Counted from the first letter of the stretch, positions 7,474 to 17,083 are shown. The stretch is DNA of 22,431 bases from Chitinophagaceae bacterium (GCA_016721085.1 JADKJI010000008.1:1-22431); one strand, 5' to 3'. A program made the numbers and translations. The notes: generated by a model not told the origin, from the letters alone.

Positions 7474-8073
7474 ATGAAAAAGCTTCTTTTATTTATTGCA
7501 ATATCTATCAGTTCAAGTACAGTAATAGCTCAACAGAAAACAACAATAACTAAACAGGAATCAGATGCTATTCTGTATATGCGTGAAGAAGAAAAGCTGG
7601 CAAGAGATGTGTATGAATTCCTTTATGCAAAATACAATGTGAACCCATTCGGAAACATTCGGTTTAGCGAGCAAACACATATGGACAGAATGAAAACACT
7701 CATCAGCACTTATAACCTTATAGACCCCGTTGAAAAAAATGGAGACAAGCCTGGAGTGTTTGTAAATCCGATAATGCAAAATTATTACAATGAATTATCC
7801 GCAGCAGGGAATCCCTCTCTCACAGAAGCACTAAAAGTTGGAGCTAAAATTGAAGAGCTTGATATAAAAGACTTGGAGGACAGGAAAAAACTCACCAAAC
7901 AAACAGATATACTAAGTGCTTTCGATTTTCTTATCATGGCATCCGAAAACCATCTCAGAGCTTTTGTCCGCCGCCTTAAGATGCAAGGCATCACTTACGA
8001 GCCTATTATTCTTTCAAAAGAAGCTTTTGATAAAATAATAGCATCAGACAATAGGCATCCAGGAGGGAACTAA
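7474..8073 (+). CDS. DUF2202 ferritin-like domain protein, exported
   Basis: This is a 199-residue protein with signal peptide MKKLLLFIAISISSSTVIAQ. The mature part is a DUF2202 four-helix protein: MREEEKLARDVYEFLY (36-51), NIRFSEQTHMDRMKTL (61-76), KIEELDIKDLEDRKK (125-139) and ASENHLRAFVRRL (146-158). The Glu and His residues in these helices (EEEK, EQTH, EELD, ENHL) are the likely metal ligands, as in ferritin-like folds. The family is widespread and its biochemical role is unsettled; metal binding or redox protection is the usual guess. Here it follows a haem c lipoprotein by 48 bases, which supports a periplasmic redox or metal function. The frame is complete and the length normal. A B-type repeat lies about 100 bases downstream. 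Confidence 0.88.
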   Translation: MKKLLLFIAISISSSTVIAQQKTTITKQESDAILYMREEEKLARDVYEFLYAKYNVNPFGNIRFSEQTHMDRMKTLISTYNLIDPVEKNGDKPGVFVNPIMQNYYNELSAAGNPSLTEALKVGAKIEELDIKDLEDRKKLTKQTDILSAFDFLIMASENHLRAFVRRLKMQGITYEPIILSKEAFDKIIASDNRHPGGN

Positions 8074-8170
8074 GATATCCTTGATCTTTCCATCTATACT
8101 TATCCATACTATCTTCGAAACAAACTAAATACTCAGAGTATAGAGTTATTAGTAACCTTTCGTACCCTCC

Positions 8171-8204
8171 CCATCTGCGGCCATCCCCGAAATCCGCGGG
8201 AAAA
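8171..8204 (+). repeat. B-type repeat
   Basis: The word CCATCTGCGGCCATCCCCGA followed by AATCCGCGGGAAAA is shared, with small changes, by 8941-8970, 11305-11338 and each unit of the tandem array. It lies between the DUF2202 gene and the methyltransferase-like gene and is not followed by an A unit here. Confidence 0.7.
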
Positions 8205-8326
8205 GCTTGCCAACAATAACAACACCCGTAACTTGTTCCGGTTAATACCAATGAAACGCAAAGATTCAGCGAGGGATGATTTCTCGTCTCTGCTGTTATT
8301 AATAATTAATACCATAAATTTAGGAT

Positions 8327-8917
8327 ATGATAAAAACCGCCTTATCTATCCTAACCATTATAGTTCTTCTTCCCTTCTCTGCATCTTTCGCCCAGAAAAT
8401 CGATAAACAAAAACAAGACAGCCTCCATCAAGCAAAAATAAAAATGGATGTAGATTTCATTAATCCAATTCCATCAGATAAGATTGCAGATATAGGAACC
8501 GGAGCAGGTTACAGTCTAATCCCTATCGCCAATCATTGCCCGGATTGCAAATTCGCTGTGGAAGATATCGATAGCACAACTTGTAATCCCGTTACCTTGC
8601 AAAAGAAAATAAAAAATAGCGGCAACCTAACCTCAATCAACAATTTCACATTCTACTATGGCACTGAAAAGAACTCCCCTCTACCTTCAGCCACTTATAA
8701 TAAAATCCTGATTTTTGATGTCGTCCATGAACTGACTTACAAAAAAGAAATATTTGAAGATTGTAAAAGAATCCTCACTCCCTCCGGCTCTATTTTCACT
8801 GAAGAAGAATTCAAGATAGTATTATCCGACAATGGACTATCAATAAAGAGGGAACAAATTTCACTCGATTCTGGAAACAATAAATACATAAAACTCTTCG
8901 AATGCACTACCCTATGA
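8327..8917 (+). CDS. exported SAM-dependent methyltransferase-like protein
   Basis: This is a 196-residue protein. MIKTALSILTIIVLLPFSAS then FAQ is a Sec signal peptide, so the product is predicted to be periplasmic. A class I methyltransferase core follows: motif I ADIGTGAGYSLIPIA (54-68), an acidic residue after strand 2 (VEDID, 78-82) and a post-motif ILIFDVVHEL (127-136). After CKRILTPSGSIF (146-157) the chain passes at once into TEEEFKIVLSDNGLSIKRE. Related proteins usually have some 20-40 residues between these parts, so an in-frame deletion is possible. SAM is not expected in the periplasm; exported methyltransferase-like proteins are nevertheless recurrent in Bacteroidota and their role is unclear. 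The frame is intact. The protein could be catalytically inactive. Confidence 0.75.
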   Translation: MIKTALSILTIIVLLPFSASFAQKIDKQKQDSLHQAKIKMDVDFINPIPSDKIADIGTGAGYSLIPIANHCPDCKFAVEDIDSTTCNPVTLQKKIKNSGNLTSINNFTFYYGTEKNSPLPSATYNKILIFDVVHELTYKKEIFEDCKRILTPSGSIFTEEEFKIVLSDNGLSIKREQISLDSGNNKYIKLFECTTL

Positions 8918-8940
8918 ATTAAGAACACTCAATTCCCAAA

Positions 8941-9005
8941 TCCGCGCCATCTCCGAAATCTGCGGAAAAAGTCTCCCCTCTATTTTTTACCGCCGAGACG
9001 CAGAG
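8941..9005 (+). repeat. B-A composite repeat
   Basis: A B unit (TCCGCGCCATCTCCGAAATC, TGCGGAAAAA) is followed after an 18-base AT-rich linker by a shortened A unit (ACCGCCGAGACGCAGAG). Order and linker length match 11305-11380. Confidence 0.7.
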
Positions 9006-9157
9006 TAAACCTTTTTCCTATATAGCCAAGCGGGCAAAATGTTTTTTTTCAATAGAAGAAGAACTGATTTAAATATTCATTAACATGATTTTCAATTAAC
9101 CCTAGCCGGTATTTGTGTAATTTACTCACCTTAGACTCCTCTTACAAAACTAGCAGT

Positions 9158-11134
9158 ATGAGAAATTCATTCCTAACCTCACTGACATTTCTATTATTCA
9201 ACTTCACAAATGCACAAAAACTAGTTATCCCTTTAGGCTTTCAGGAACCCGTCATAAACATGTCCGTTTGTAAAGACGAAGCCGTTTGCTTTATCAGTAG
9301 AAAAGGAGAAGTAGCAATAACAAGAGACTTAGACAAATTTTGGTCCCGTACTTACCCTGATACATCAAAAAGAATTTCTAGTACATCCTTAGGAAATGTG
9401 ATTTTTTTTAACCAAGATACGGGCTTACTTAGTGGATATATAAATGGAGAATTTTCAGGCCGTGATTTAATTTATCATACAACAGATGGAGGGAAGAGTT
9501 GGAAGGAAATAAAAATCGGACAATACGGATGGGTAGACAATGCTGTAAATCTTGATAATGGCGAAGCATGGTTAAGTGTCGAAGCTAGTGGAATTGCTTA
9601 CTCATCAGATTATGGAATGAATTGGAAAAAAATAAAGACTCCCTCAACTAAAGAACGCTATACTGAAATCTTTTTCAATAAATCGCATCAGGGTATTTTA
9701 GGATCCTTATGGAATAAACTTATCTATACTTCCAACAATGGAAAGAAATGGATCAGTCTACCTACACCACTTGATCAAAATAAATACAATAAAATAAATT
9801 TAAAAAGTCGTCCTCAATTTGAAAACGTTGCAATTTATGAACACTATTTTCTGGTAAAACAGGAAGGCATGATTTTCTATTCCGATATAGAAAAAATCGA
9901 ATGGAAACAACTTCCCAATTACGACAACTTTTATACTGATGGAGAAAACACAGCTTTATACTTCAGATTTAAAAGGGGCGGCTACACACAATCAGACAAT
10001 AATTTCGGACCCTTGAAAAATTCGAAATCCATTCTTTAAGCATAAATGAAAAATGCAAGAACGGCAACCTGTATATTCTAACCTATGACGGGTTACTGAA
10101 GCTAACTGCTGAACAAGAATTATCCAGTTTCAGCATTAAAAGTAATAGAGAAACAAAAAATCTGCCGATATGGATCGGACACACTTCACAAGGAACGATA
10201 GGCTATATCAAAAATAAAATTTATCGACAAGATAGATATGATGGACCGTGGACATACATAGCCACTCTGCCAATCAAAACCGATACTGGAATTCTTTATA
10301 TCACAAATGAACAAAAATTACATTATCAAGATTTAAAAGATTCTTTAATTGTGATGGATTTATCAGGAAACATACTAGATCGAAAAAGCAGCTCAGGTGC
10401 GATTAAAGATTTTGCCAAATCAGATATAACAAAAATTAAGTTCATTAGGGGTAGCAGAGGCCATATGTTTCTTAATGAAGAAGCAATTGTTTATACTTTG
10501 CAAGGTAGCATTTTTTCAAATTCAACTATTGAAGGAACCGGGCAATATAGAAATATTGTATTCCCAGAATACCCAGAAATCATTTCCTATGAAGAAGTCC
10601 AGTCTTTTTGGAATACCTCCCCAAATTATTTAGTTATGAACATTTGACAACAATAGATGAACTAGGATTCACCCAAAATGATTATACTAAACTAAAAAAT
10701 GATATACTTATATTCAAACAATATATTGAAACTGCTAATAAAAAGAAAAGGAACCAGATTTTGTATTTTACAAAAATAACCTTGATTTCAATAAACTGCT
10801 TCGATTAGTAGATAACCTTCCAACAACACCTCCCGAAATTCTTAATATCTGTTTTTCAAATAACGATTTTGTTTTTAATGATACCACAAACTGGACAATT
10901 TTCCAATGCATTAACTCAAAAAATGAAATATTAAATATCAGCTATCACGATTACTACAATAATGGCATACTACTTCCATGGGTCCTTAATTTAAATGGAC
11001 AAAACACCCAATGTTCAGACTTTGCAATAAACCGTTTTTTAAATACCGTATATCCTGAATTTGTTGAAATGAAAAATAATTATCGAATTCTGTATAAATT
11101 GATCAAAGAGATCTATGAAATGAGTGATCAATAA
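9158..11134 (+). pseudogene. exported Asp-box (BNR/YCF48-like) repeat protein, frameshifted (about 655 aa)
   Basis: The start at 9158 gives MRNSFLTSLTFLLFNFTNAQ, a signal peptide; the ATG at 9113 would add 15 unlikely residues. Asp-box motifs SxDxGxxW are visible as YHTTDGGKSWKEI, YSSDYGMNWKKI and YTSNNGKKWISL, at the 40-60 residue spacing of a beta-propeller of the BNR/sortilin/YCF48 type. Frames change at about 10012-10045, 10620 and 10770. After these the protein continues as YDGLLKLTAEQELSSFSIKS, MDLSGNILDRKSSSGAIKDF, LTTIDELGFTQNDYTKLKN and finally NYRILYKLIKEIYEMSDQ, stopping at 11132-11134. The propeller part is probably a binding scaffold on the cell surface or in the periplasm. The C-terminal 250 residues match no family I know. 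Confidence 0.65.
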
Positions 11135-11304
11135 CATTCGGAATCTTGTGGGATCAAAACCACATGCAAAATCATAGCACCAAAAGATAGGCACCCTTAT
11201 AGAAGCCAAGATTTCCGTATTTTCATTATGACATTAATCCAAAATATTTGAAAAGCAATAAAATACCTATATACCATAATTTTAAGATTTAAATATTCAC
11301 CCCC
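11135..11304. other. AT-rich intergenic stretch
   Basis: I see no gene or repeat module in this stretch between the Asp-box gene and the B-A repeat. Confidence 0.4.
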
Positions 11305-11380
11305 CCATCCGCGCCATCCCCGAAATCCGCGGGAAAAAGACTCAATTCAATTTTAACCGCAGAGACGCGGAGACGCGGGG
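11305..11380 (+). repeat. B-A composite repeat
   Basis: The B unit CATCCGCGCCATCCCCGAAA, TCCGCGGGAAAA (11305-11338) is joined by a short AT-rich linker to the A unit AACCGCAGAGACGCGGAGAC (11355-11380). It is the fullest single-copy example of the composite and lies about 120 bases upstream of the GH3 start. Confidence 0.75.
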
Positions 11381-11499
11381 GATATTTCGTTTCCCATAAG
11401 TAAAATAATTACATGAATAGATAATTTTAGTATCTAGTAATTCATATACCCCTCCCTGAATTCAACTAAATTAGCACCTCATTCAATCCCCAGTGATTT

Positions 11500-13915
11500 A
11501 TGAAAAAGCATCATTACCTCATCTGCTTATTATCTATTATAACATTACCATCCAATACCCAATCGCAAACGAGTAATAAAACCATTTATCATACTTCCTA
11601 TATCGACTTCAACAAGAACGGCAAAATGGATCCCTACGAAAATCCAGCACTGCCTACTCAGGTTCGTCTCAATAACCTGATTTCCCAAATGACCCTCGAA
11701 GAAAAAGCCGGACAACTCCTCACTCCCTTCGGATGGCCCATGTATGTCCGCAATGGAGATAATGTGGAACTGACCGATAAATTCAAATCAGATCTTTCAC
11801 AAAAACATATTGGATCTCTATGGGGCTTTCTTCGTGCCGACCCCTGGACAGAACGTACTTTAAAAACAGGGCTCAATCCCACGATGGCTGTAAAAGCAAC
11901 TAACCTTCTTCAGCATTATGCTATCGAAAATAGCCGATTGGGTATTCCATTATTCCTCGCAGAAGAAGCACCTCACGGACATATGGCCATTGGTGCCACC
12001 GTATTCCCCACTTCAATAGGACTATCCTCTACCTGGGATCCAGCATTGATCCAACAAATGGGAAAAGTTATTGCAAAAGAAGTCAGATACCAGGGTGCCC
12101 ATATAGCCTATGGCCCCGTATTGGATATTGCGAGGGAAGCACGCTGGTCGAGGGTGGAAGAATGTTTTGGCGAAGACCCCTACCTCACTTCACAATTCGG
12201 AGTGGCTTTTGTAAAAGGATTACAAGGAACAAGTATACGATCAGGAGAAAATGTAATCGCTACACTAAAACACATGGCCGGCCATGGCGTACCTCAGGGC
12301 GGACATAATGCCGGCGCCGCCCACATGGGTGAATATGAATTACAGGAAGTATATCTCCCTCCATTCAAGAAAGCAGTAGCCGCTGGTGTATGGTCCGTAA
12401 TGAGTTCTTATAATGAAGTCGATGGCATCCCCTCTTCCGCTAACAAATATGTATTCACTGATCTTCTACGGAATAACTGGGGCTTCAAAGGATTTGTAGT
12501 AAGTGATCTCTTTGCCATCAACGGACTTATCCAACACAATATAGCAACCGATCTCAAGCAAGCCGCTTATAAGGCCATTACAGCCGGAATAGACGACGAT
12601 TTGGGTGGATCCGACTATTATGGCACCATTGTAGCACTCGTAAAATCTAAAGAGCTTCCTGTTGCTATACTTGACCAGGCCGTTCGCCGTATTGTAGCCT
12701 TGAAATTTGAAATGGGATTATTCGATCATCCTTTCACAGATGAAAAACAAGCATCACCGACAATGAGTGGAAAGAACACCGATCATTAGCCCGTAAAGTA
12801 GCCGATGAGTCGATTGTATTACTTAAGAACGAAAACAAGACATTACCCCTTCAAAAAATATCCAATCCATAGCAGTCATTGGACCCAATGCCAACAATGC
12901 CTATAATATGCTGGGCGATTATACAGCTCCACAAGCTGATGGTGCAGTAGTAACCGTATTAGAAGGAATAAAAAACCATGTATCATCTCAAACCAAAGTA
13001 ACCTATGCGAAAGGCTGCGGCATAAGAGACAGCAGTGAAAAAGGATTTGAAGAAGCTATCAGGGTAGCAAAAGAATCCGATGTTATAGTAATGGTACTCG
13101 GCGGATCCAGCGCCCGCGACTTCAAACAGGAATACGAAAAGACAGGTGCTGCCAAAGTCTCCAGTGAAGAAGTAAGTGATATGGAAAGTGGTGAAGGCTA
13201 CGATAGAGCAACATTAAACTTAATGGGCAAGCAGGAAAAATTTCTACAAGAAATATATAAGTTAGGAAAGCCGGTAGTACTTGTTCTAATCAAAGGTCGT
13301 CCTTTATTGATCAATTGGGCGGCTGCAAATATCCCCTCGATAATAGATGCCTGGTATCCTGGCATGGAAGGAGGCAATGCCATTGCAGATGTACTATTTG
13401 GAGATTATAATCCTGCAGGCCGCTTAAGTATATCTATACCCCGTTCCGTAGGACAGCTACCCGTATACTACAACGCCAAGCCATACGCCAATGGATCAAA
13501 CTATATTGATGAAGTAGCGAGCCCCTTATATAGTTTCGGATATGGATTAAGCTATACATCCTTTCAATATAGCGACCTTATGTTTCCCCAATCATAGAAA
13601 AAGGAAAAACAAAAGTCCTTGTGGAATGTACTATAAAAAACACTGGCTCATTTAATGGAGATGAAGTAGTTCAATTGTATTTGCGTCAGAAAGGAACAAA
13701 CCGAACTACACCAATCAAAAGATTAATAGCCTTTGAACGCACAGCTCTCAAAGCAGGAGAATCAAAAAAAGATAAAATTTGAATTATCCGAATCAGACCT
13801 CTCCACCTATCAAGGTAACCAACAATGGAAAATGGAAAGCGGAAAATATATATTCATGATAGGAAAGGCATCGAATAATATTGTTCTTGAAAAGGAGATA
13901 AGTAGTAAGTTTTAA
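11500..13915 (+). pseudogene. GH3 beta-glucosidase (BglX-like), secreted, frameshifted (about 800 aa)
   Basis: The signal peptide MKKHHYLICLLSIITLPSNT precedes an EF-hand-like loop DFNKNGKMDPYE (36-47) and then the GH3 N-terminal domain: RLNNLISQMTLEEKAGQLL, RWSRVEECFGEDPYLT (216-230), TLKHMAGHG (255-263) and GFVVSDLFAI, in which Asp336 is the expected nucleophile. The C-terminal domain (12908-13597) has GEGYDRATLNL, with the usual acid/base Glu region, and KPVVLVLIKGRPL, WYPGMEGGNAIADVLFGDYN and PAGRLSISIPRSVGQLPVYY. A fibronectin-III-like tail follows (GDEVVQLYLRQ, LKAGESKK). Four shifts break the frame: near 12755, 12860, 13590 and 13765 (an A7 run). The family hydrolyses beta-linked sugars from non-reducing ends, here probably in the periplasm. 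The last residues ISSKF are read from a C-type repeat. Family identity is very strong. Confidence 0.9.
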
Positions 13916-14201
13916 GTAAGTCAGAAACTTTAGAACCCGCAACTCGCAACTCGAAATTTTAAGCATCCCTAATATTATCAGCGCCCGAATCCCAGTGCAT
14001 CCCATTATCTATAAAACCGTAGCAACACAGAACGGAGAGAACACCACTCGTGGCAAAATTGTATTCTGCGTCTCTGCGTCTCTGCGGTAAATTGCATTTA
14101 TATTCAATCTCACCTAATCAATTAAATCATTTTAATCCCAGTAAAAAAACCTCCCGACCTTCCCGGTTATTCAATACATTCGTACTACAACCATTCCAAC
14201 C
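13916..14201 (+). repeat. intergenic region with C tail, A unit and G unit
   Basis: The C repeat that overlaps the GH3 stop (13901-13921) is followed by non-repeat sequence with a short AACTCGC tandem, an A unit in the reverse sense at about 14064-14092 (CTGCGTCTCTGCGTCTCTGC) and a G unit at 14150-14170. No gene is seen. TACATTCG (14175-14182) is a partial match to the -7 element TAnnTTTG ahead of the next start. Confidence 0.55.
14150..14170 (+). promoter_or_regulatory. G-type 5' motif upstream of the oxidoreductase
   Basis: CCTCCCGACCTTCCCGGTTA is one of four copies of the CCTTCCCGCCTTCCCGGTAAT word. It ends 31 bases before the start at 14202. All four copies (others at 16918, 19515, 20489) lie 31-145 bases upstream of plus-strand starts. 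Confidence 0.45.
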
Positions 14202-15299
14202 ATGAAACCAATATATCTTGCATTCTTACTTATAACATTTACCAACTCTTCCTTCAGCCAAAAACACCCCGTAAGAGTAGGCGTAATAGGACTCACCCAT
14301 TCACACGTTCATTGGATATTAAGCCGCCCTGCAGACGATAATATGATCATTGTAGGAATCGTAGAACCCAATAAGGATTTAGCCCAACGCTATACAAAAC
14401 AACATGGCTTATCCATGGAACTGGTATATAATACCATGCAGGAAATGATCGCCAAAACAAAACCAGAAGCTGTAATGGCTTTCGGAACGATCTATGATCA
14501 TTTAAGTATAGTTGAAACCTGTGCACCACTTGGCATACATGTAATGGTTGAAAAACCATTGGCGGTATCACTTGAACATGCAAAGAAGATGGAAGCATTG
14601 GCGAAAAAGCATCATATCCATTTATTGACCAATTACGAAACCAGTTGGTACCCAACAGTAGAAAAATCATATGACCTGTTACAAAAAGATAGTATCGGGC
14701 CATTAACCCAAATGGTAATCAGGGATGGACATCGGGGGCCTAAAAGAATTAATGTAAACAAAGAATTCTTTGACTGGCTCACCGACCCGGTTTTAGATGG
14801 CGGTGGTGCAATAACTGATTTCGGATGTTATGGAGCCAATATAAGCACCTGGTTTACTAAAGGAGAAAGACCCTTATCGGTAACTGCTGTAACACAACAA
14901 TTACAAAAAGAAAACAATCCGAAAGTGGATGATGAAGCTACTATATTAGTACTCTACAAAAAATCAAAAGCCACTATACAAGCTTCCTGGAACTGGCCTA
15001 TTGGACGAAAAGATATGGAAGTATACGGAACTACCGGAGCCATCTTCGCCGATAACCGAAACTCCATGCGGGTAAGAAAAGCAGTGGGCTATGATGGCTT
15101 CACTGAAACAAGTATGAAACTGGAAGATCGCAAATTCCCGTATAAAGACCCCTTCTCCCTCTTTGCAGCCGTCATCAGAAACGAATGGACCCTGCCTCCT
15201 TTCGATCTCTATTCTTTGGAAAACAATATGATCGTTATGGAAATTCTTGAAGCAGCAAAAACTTCAGCGAAAACCGGGGTAACCGTGAAGCTGAAATGA
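14202..15299 (+). CDS. secreted Gfo/Idh/MocA-family oxidoreductase
   Basis: This is an intact 365-residue protein. MKPIYLAFLLITFTNSSFSQ is a Sec signal peptide without a twin-arginine pair. The Rossmann N-terminal domain begins RVGVIGLTHSHVHW (25-38; the glycine loop reads GVIGLTHSH), followed by VGIVEPNKDLAQRY (51-64). The family's EKPLA motif is at 117-121 with the conserved Lys118. The C-terminal beta domain includes DPVLDGGGAITDFGCYGANI (195-214) and ASWNWPIGRKDMEVYGTTGA. Family members oxidise or reduce sugars and related compounds with NAD(P). Exported members normally use Tat so that they carry folded cofactor, so Sec export is odd. It follows the GH3 gene, which suggests action on the released sugar. 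The TGA stop joins directly onto a C-type repeat. Confidence 0.88.
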   Translation: MKPIYLAFLLITFTNSSFSQKHPVRVGVIGLTHSHVHWILSRPADDNMIIVGIVEPNKDLAQRYTKQHGLSMELVYNTMQEMIAKTKPEAVMAFGTIYDHLSIVETCAPLGIHVMVEKPLAVSLEHAKKMEALAKKHHIHLLTNYETSWYPTVEKSYDLLQKDSIGPLTQMVIRDGHRGPKRINVNKEFFDWLTDPVLDGGGAITDFGCYGANISTWFTKGERPLSVTAVTQQLQKENNPKVDDEATILVLYKKSKATIQASWNWPIGRKDMEVYGTTGAIFADNRNSMRVRKAVGYDGFTETSMKLEDRKFPYKDPFSLFAAVIRNEWTLPPFDLYSLENNMIVMEILEAAKTSAKTGVTVKLK

Positions 15300-15656
15300 A
15301 GTTATAAGTTGTACGTTTTACGTTGTAGGTAAGAGTCCGAAATCTAAAGCTTTCTAATTAATTCATTTTCACCGCAGAGACGCGGAGACGCAGGGATGTA
15401 TTCCTCAGCGCCCTGCGCCTCTGAAGTAAAAAACCACAAAAATCAAACTATTTACAATTACTCGGCCCTATGGAACTTTTTGAACCTATTGAACTTCCTA
15501 TAATCACTTTTATTGCTGACTACACTCATAGTTTTACCCTTCAATAAACGCTACCTTTATATTACGGAAATTTCAATATCTATCAAAACGCCTATAACTT
15601 CCGAAGGATTTCTTCCTTAATGTCAGTTACAAAAAAAAACTGCACACAAATCTACC
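15300..15656 (+). repeat. intergenic region with C array and A inverted pair
   Basis: The C array AGTTATAAGTTGTACGTTTT begins directly after the stop codon (15300-15332). An A inverted pair follows at 15370-15431 (ACCGCAGAGACGCGGAGACG facing CAGCGCCCTGCGCCTCTGAA). The rest, to 15656, is AT-rich with no gene or repeat that I can recognise. Confidence 0.6.
15370..15431. repeat. A-type inverted repeat pair
   Basis: The left arm ACCGCAGAGACGCGGAGACG and the right arm CGCCCTGCGCCTCTGAAGTA are partly complementary, with an ATGTATTCCT-type loop also found at 16818-16880. It may also end transcription of the oxidoreductase gene. Confidence 0.65.
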
Positions 15657-16743
15657 ATGCTCAAGATAGTATTAGCAGTATTCATCCTGCTACACGCCAT
15701 GATCCATTTAATGGGTTTCGCAAAAGCATTTCAATTTGCTGAATTGAAACAATTGACACTACCCATTTCGAAATCTATGGGATTGATCTGGCTAATAACA
15801 ACTCTGGTATTTCTTATGGCAATTGTCCTGCTCTTTTTTAAACAAAAGCCAATGGACATTACTCGCCGCTTCCGCAATTATCTTATCTCAATTCCTGATT
15901 ATTCTTAATTGGAAAGATGCAAAGTTCGGAACTATTGCAAACGTTCTTATTCTGATTTCAATAATAATGGCTTGGGGCAGTACCCATTTTGAAAATAAAT
16001 ATAAAAAGGATGTAAAAACATCAATGTCTCTAATTGACAAATCCCTGAACCCAGTCATAACAGAAGAAGATATTAAAGTGTTACCTGAACCGGTGCAGCG
16101 CTATCTTAAATATGTTGGTGTTATCAATAAACCCCGGGTAACAAATATGCGGGTGAAACTAAGAGGAGAAATGAGAGATAAAGGGAAAGAGTTTTTCGAA
16201 TTTGAATCTGAACAATATAATTTCCTGAACGAACAAACTCGTTTGTTCTTCATGAAAGCAAAAATGTTTGGCGTTACTGTACCGGGCTATCATAAATACA
16301 TAGAAACAAAAGCCTCAATGGACATCCGATTCTTCGGATTATTTAAAATAGTATATCACGATGGTGAAGTAATGGATAAAGCTGAAACAGTTACTGTTTT
16401 TAATGATATGTGCATTCTGGCTCCTGCCACACTGATTGATAAAAGAATAAAATGGGAACAGATCGACAATAATACCGTTAAAGCCCAATTCACTAATCAT
16501 TCTATAACAATATCTGCGATGCTCTATTTCAATGAAAAGGGGCAGCTAATCAATTTCATTTCAAAAGACAGATCAGCAGTATCTGATATGAAACAATATC
16601 CGTTTTCAACTCCAATCAGCAGTTACAAACAAATACGGGGTTATAATATATTTGAAAATGCAGAAACAGTCTGGCAATACCCTGATGGACTTTTCACCTA
16701 TGGTAAATTTCATTTAGTGGATATCGAGTATAATGTGGAATGA
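15657..16743 (+). pseudogene. DUF6544-family membrane protein, one frameshift (about 360 aa)
   Basis: The N-terminal half begins MLKIVLAVFILLHAMIHLMG and has three to four hydrophobic segments (about 1-20, 35-60, then after the shift LLAASAIILSQFLIILNWKD and IANVLILISIIMAWG). The frame breaks once near 15845-15865 (15657-15908 joins 15823-16743). The soluble part has the hallmarks of the DUF6544 family: LPEPVQRYLKYVGVINKP, FFMKAKMFGVTVPGYHKYIE, NDMCILAPATLIDKRIKWEQ and GYNIFENAETVWQYPDGLFT. The function is unknown. Apart from the single shift the sequence is whole, so a sequencing indel is the simplest reading. The stop TGA runs into a C-type repeat (AGTAGTAAGTTTTAAGT). Confidence 0.8.
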
Positions 16744-16817
16744 AGTAGTAAGTTTTAAGTTCTGGTCTGAAACTTCCAGAACCCGAAACAAAAAAACACC
16801 TTCCTTTTATTCTTTTA

Positions 16818-16880
16818 TTACCGCAGAGGCGCGGAGGCGCAGGGATGTATTCCTCTGCGTCTCCGCGCCTCTGCGGTAAA
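16818..16880. repeat. A-type inverted repeat, near-perfect hairpin
   Basis: TTACCGCAGAGGCGCGGAGG with CGCAGGG pairs with CTGCGTCTCCGCGCCTCTGC with GGTAA around an ATGTATTCC loop; only a G-T type mismatch and the arm ends differ. Both arms carry the same GGCGCGG/CCGCGCC change from the usual GACGCGG, a compensated pair of substitutions that suggests selection for, or copying through, the hairpin. Confidence 0.75.
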
Positions 16881-16917
16881 ATGTATTTGTATTCTTTGCG
16901 CCTTTGCGTGAAAAAAA

Positions 16918-16938
16918 CCTTCCCGCCTTCCCGGTAAT
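16918..16938 (+). promoter_or_regulatory. G-type 5' motif
   Basis: CCTTCCCGCCTTCCCGGTAA is the most regular of the four G units and follows an A pair directly. It ends 145 bases before the start at 17084. Confidence 0.4.
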
Positions 16939-17083
16939 CCCAACCATTCCCCACCCTAACCCGTATATACACCTGACCTAGCTAATAGAACTTAAAACTT
17001 TAACTATAATTTACTCCCTCTAACACAATAAAATGAAATGCTGATGGTTTGAAGGATCTCTACCCCACCAAACACTACGTTTT

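Larger units (their letters stand above)
16744..17083 (+). repeat. intergenic region with C, A pair and G modules
   Basis: The order is a C array from the stop codon (16744-16762), an A inverted pair (16818-16880), CTTTGCGCCTTTGCGTGAAA and a G unit (16918-16938). About 145 bases of leader then reach the next start. No gene is seen. Confidence 0.6.

Noticed and set aside
8006..8315. Two minus-strand frames of 81 and 60 codons between DUF2202 and the methyltransferase-like gene
   Set aside because: They run through a B repeat and antisense to DUF2202, with no family motif.
14347..14703. 118-codon minus-strand frame
   Set aside because: It is antisense to the well-supported oxidoreductase.
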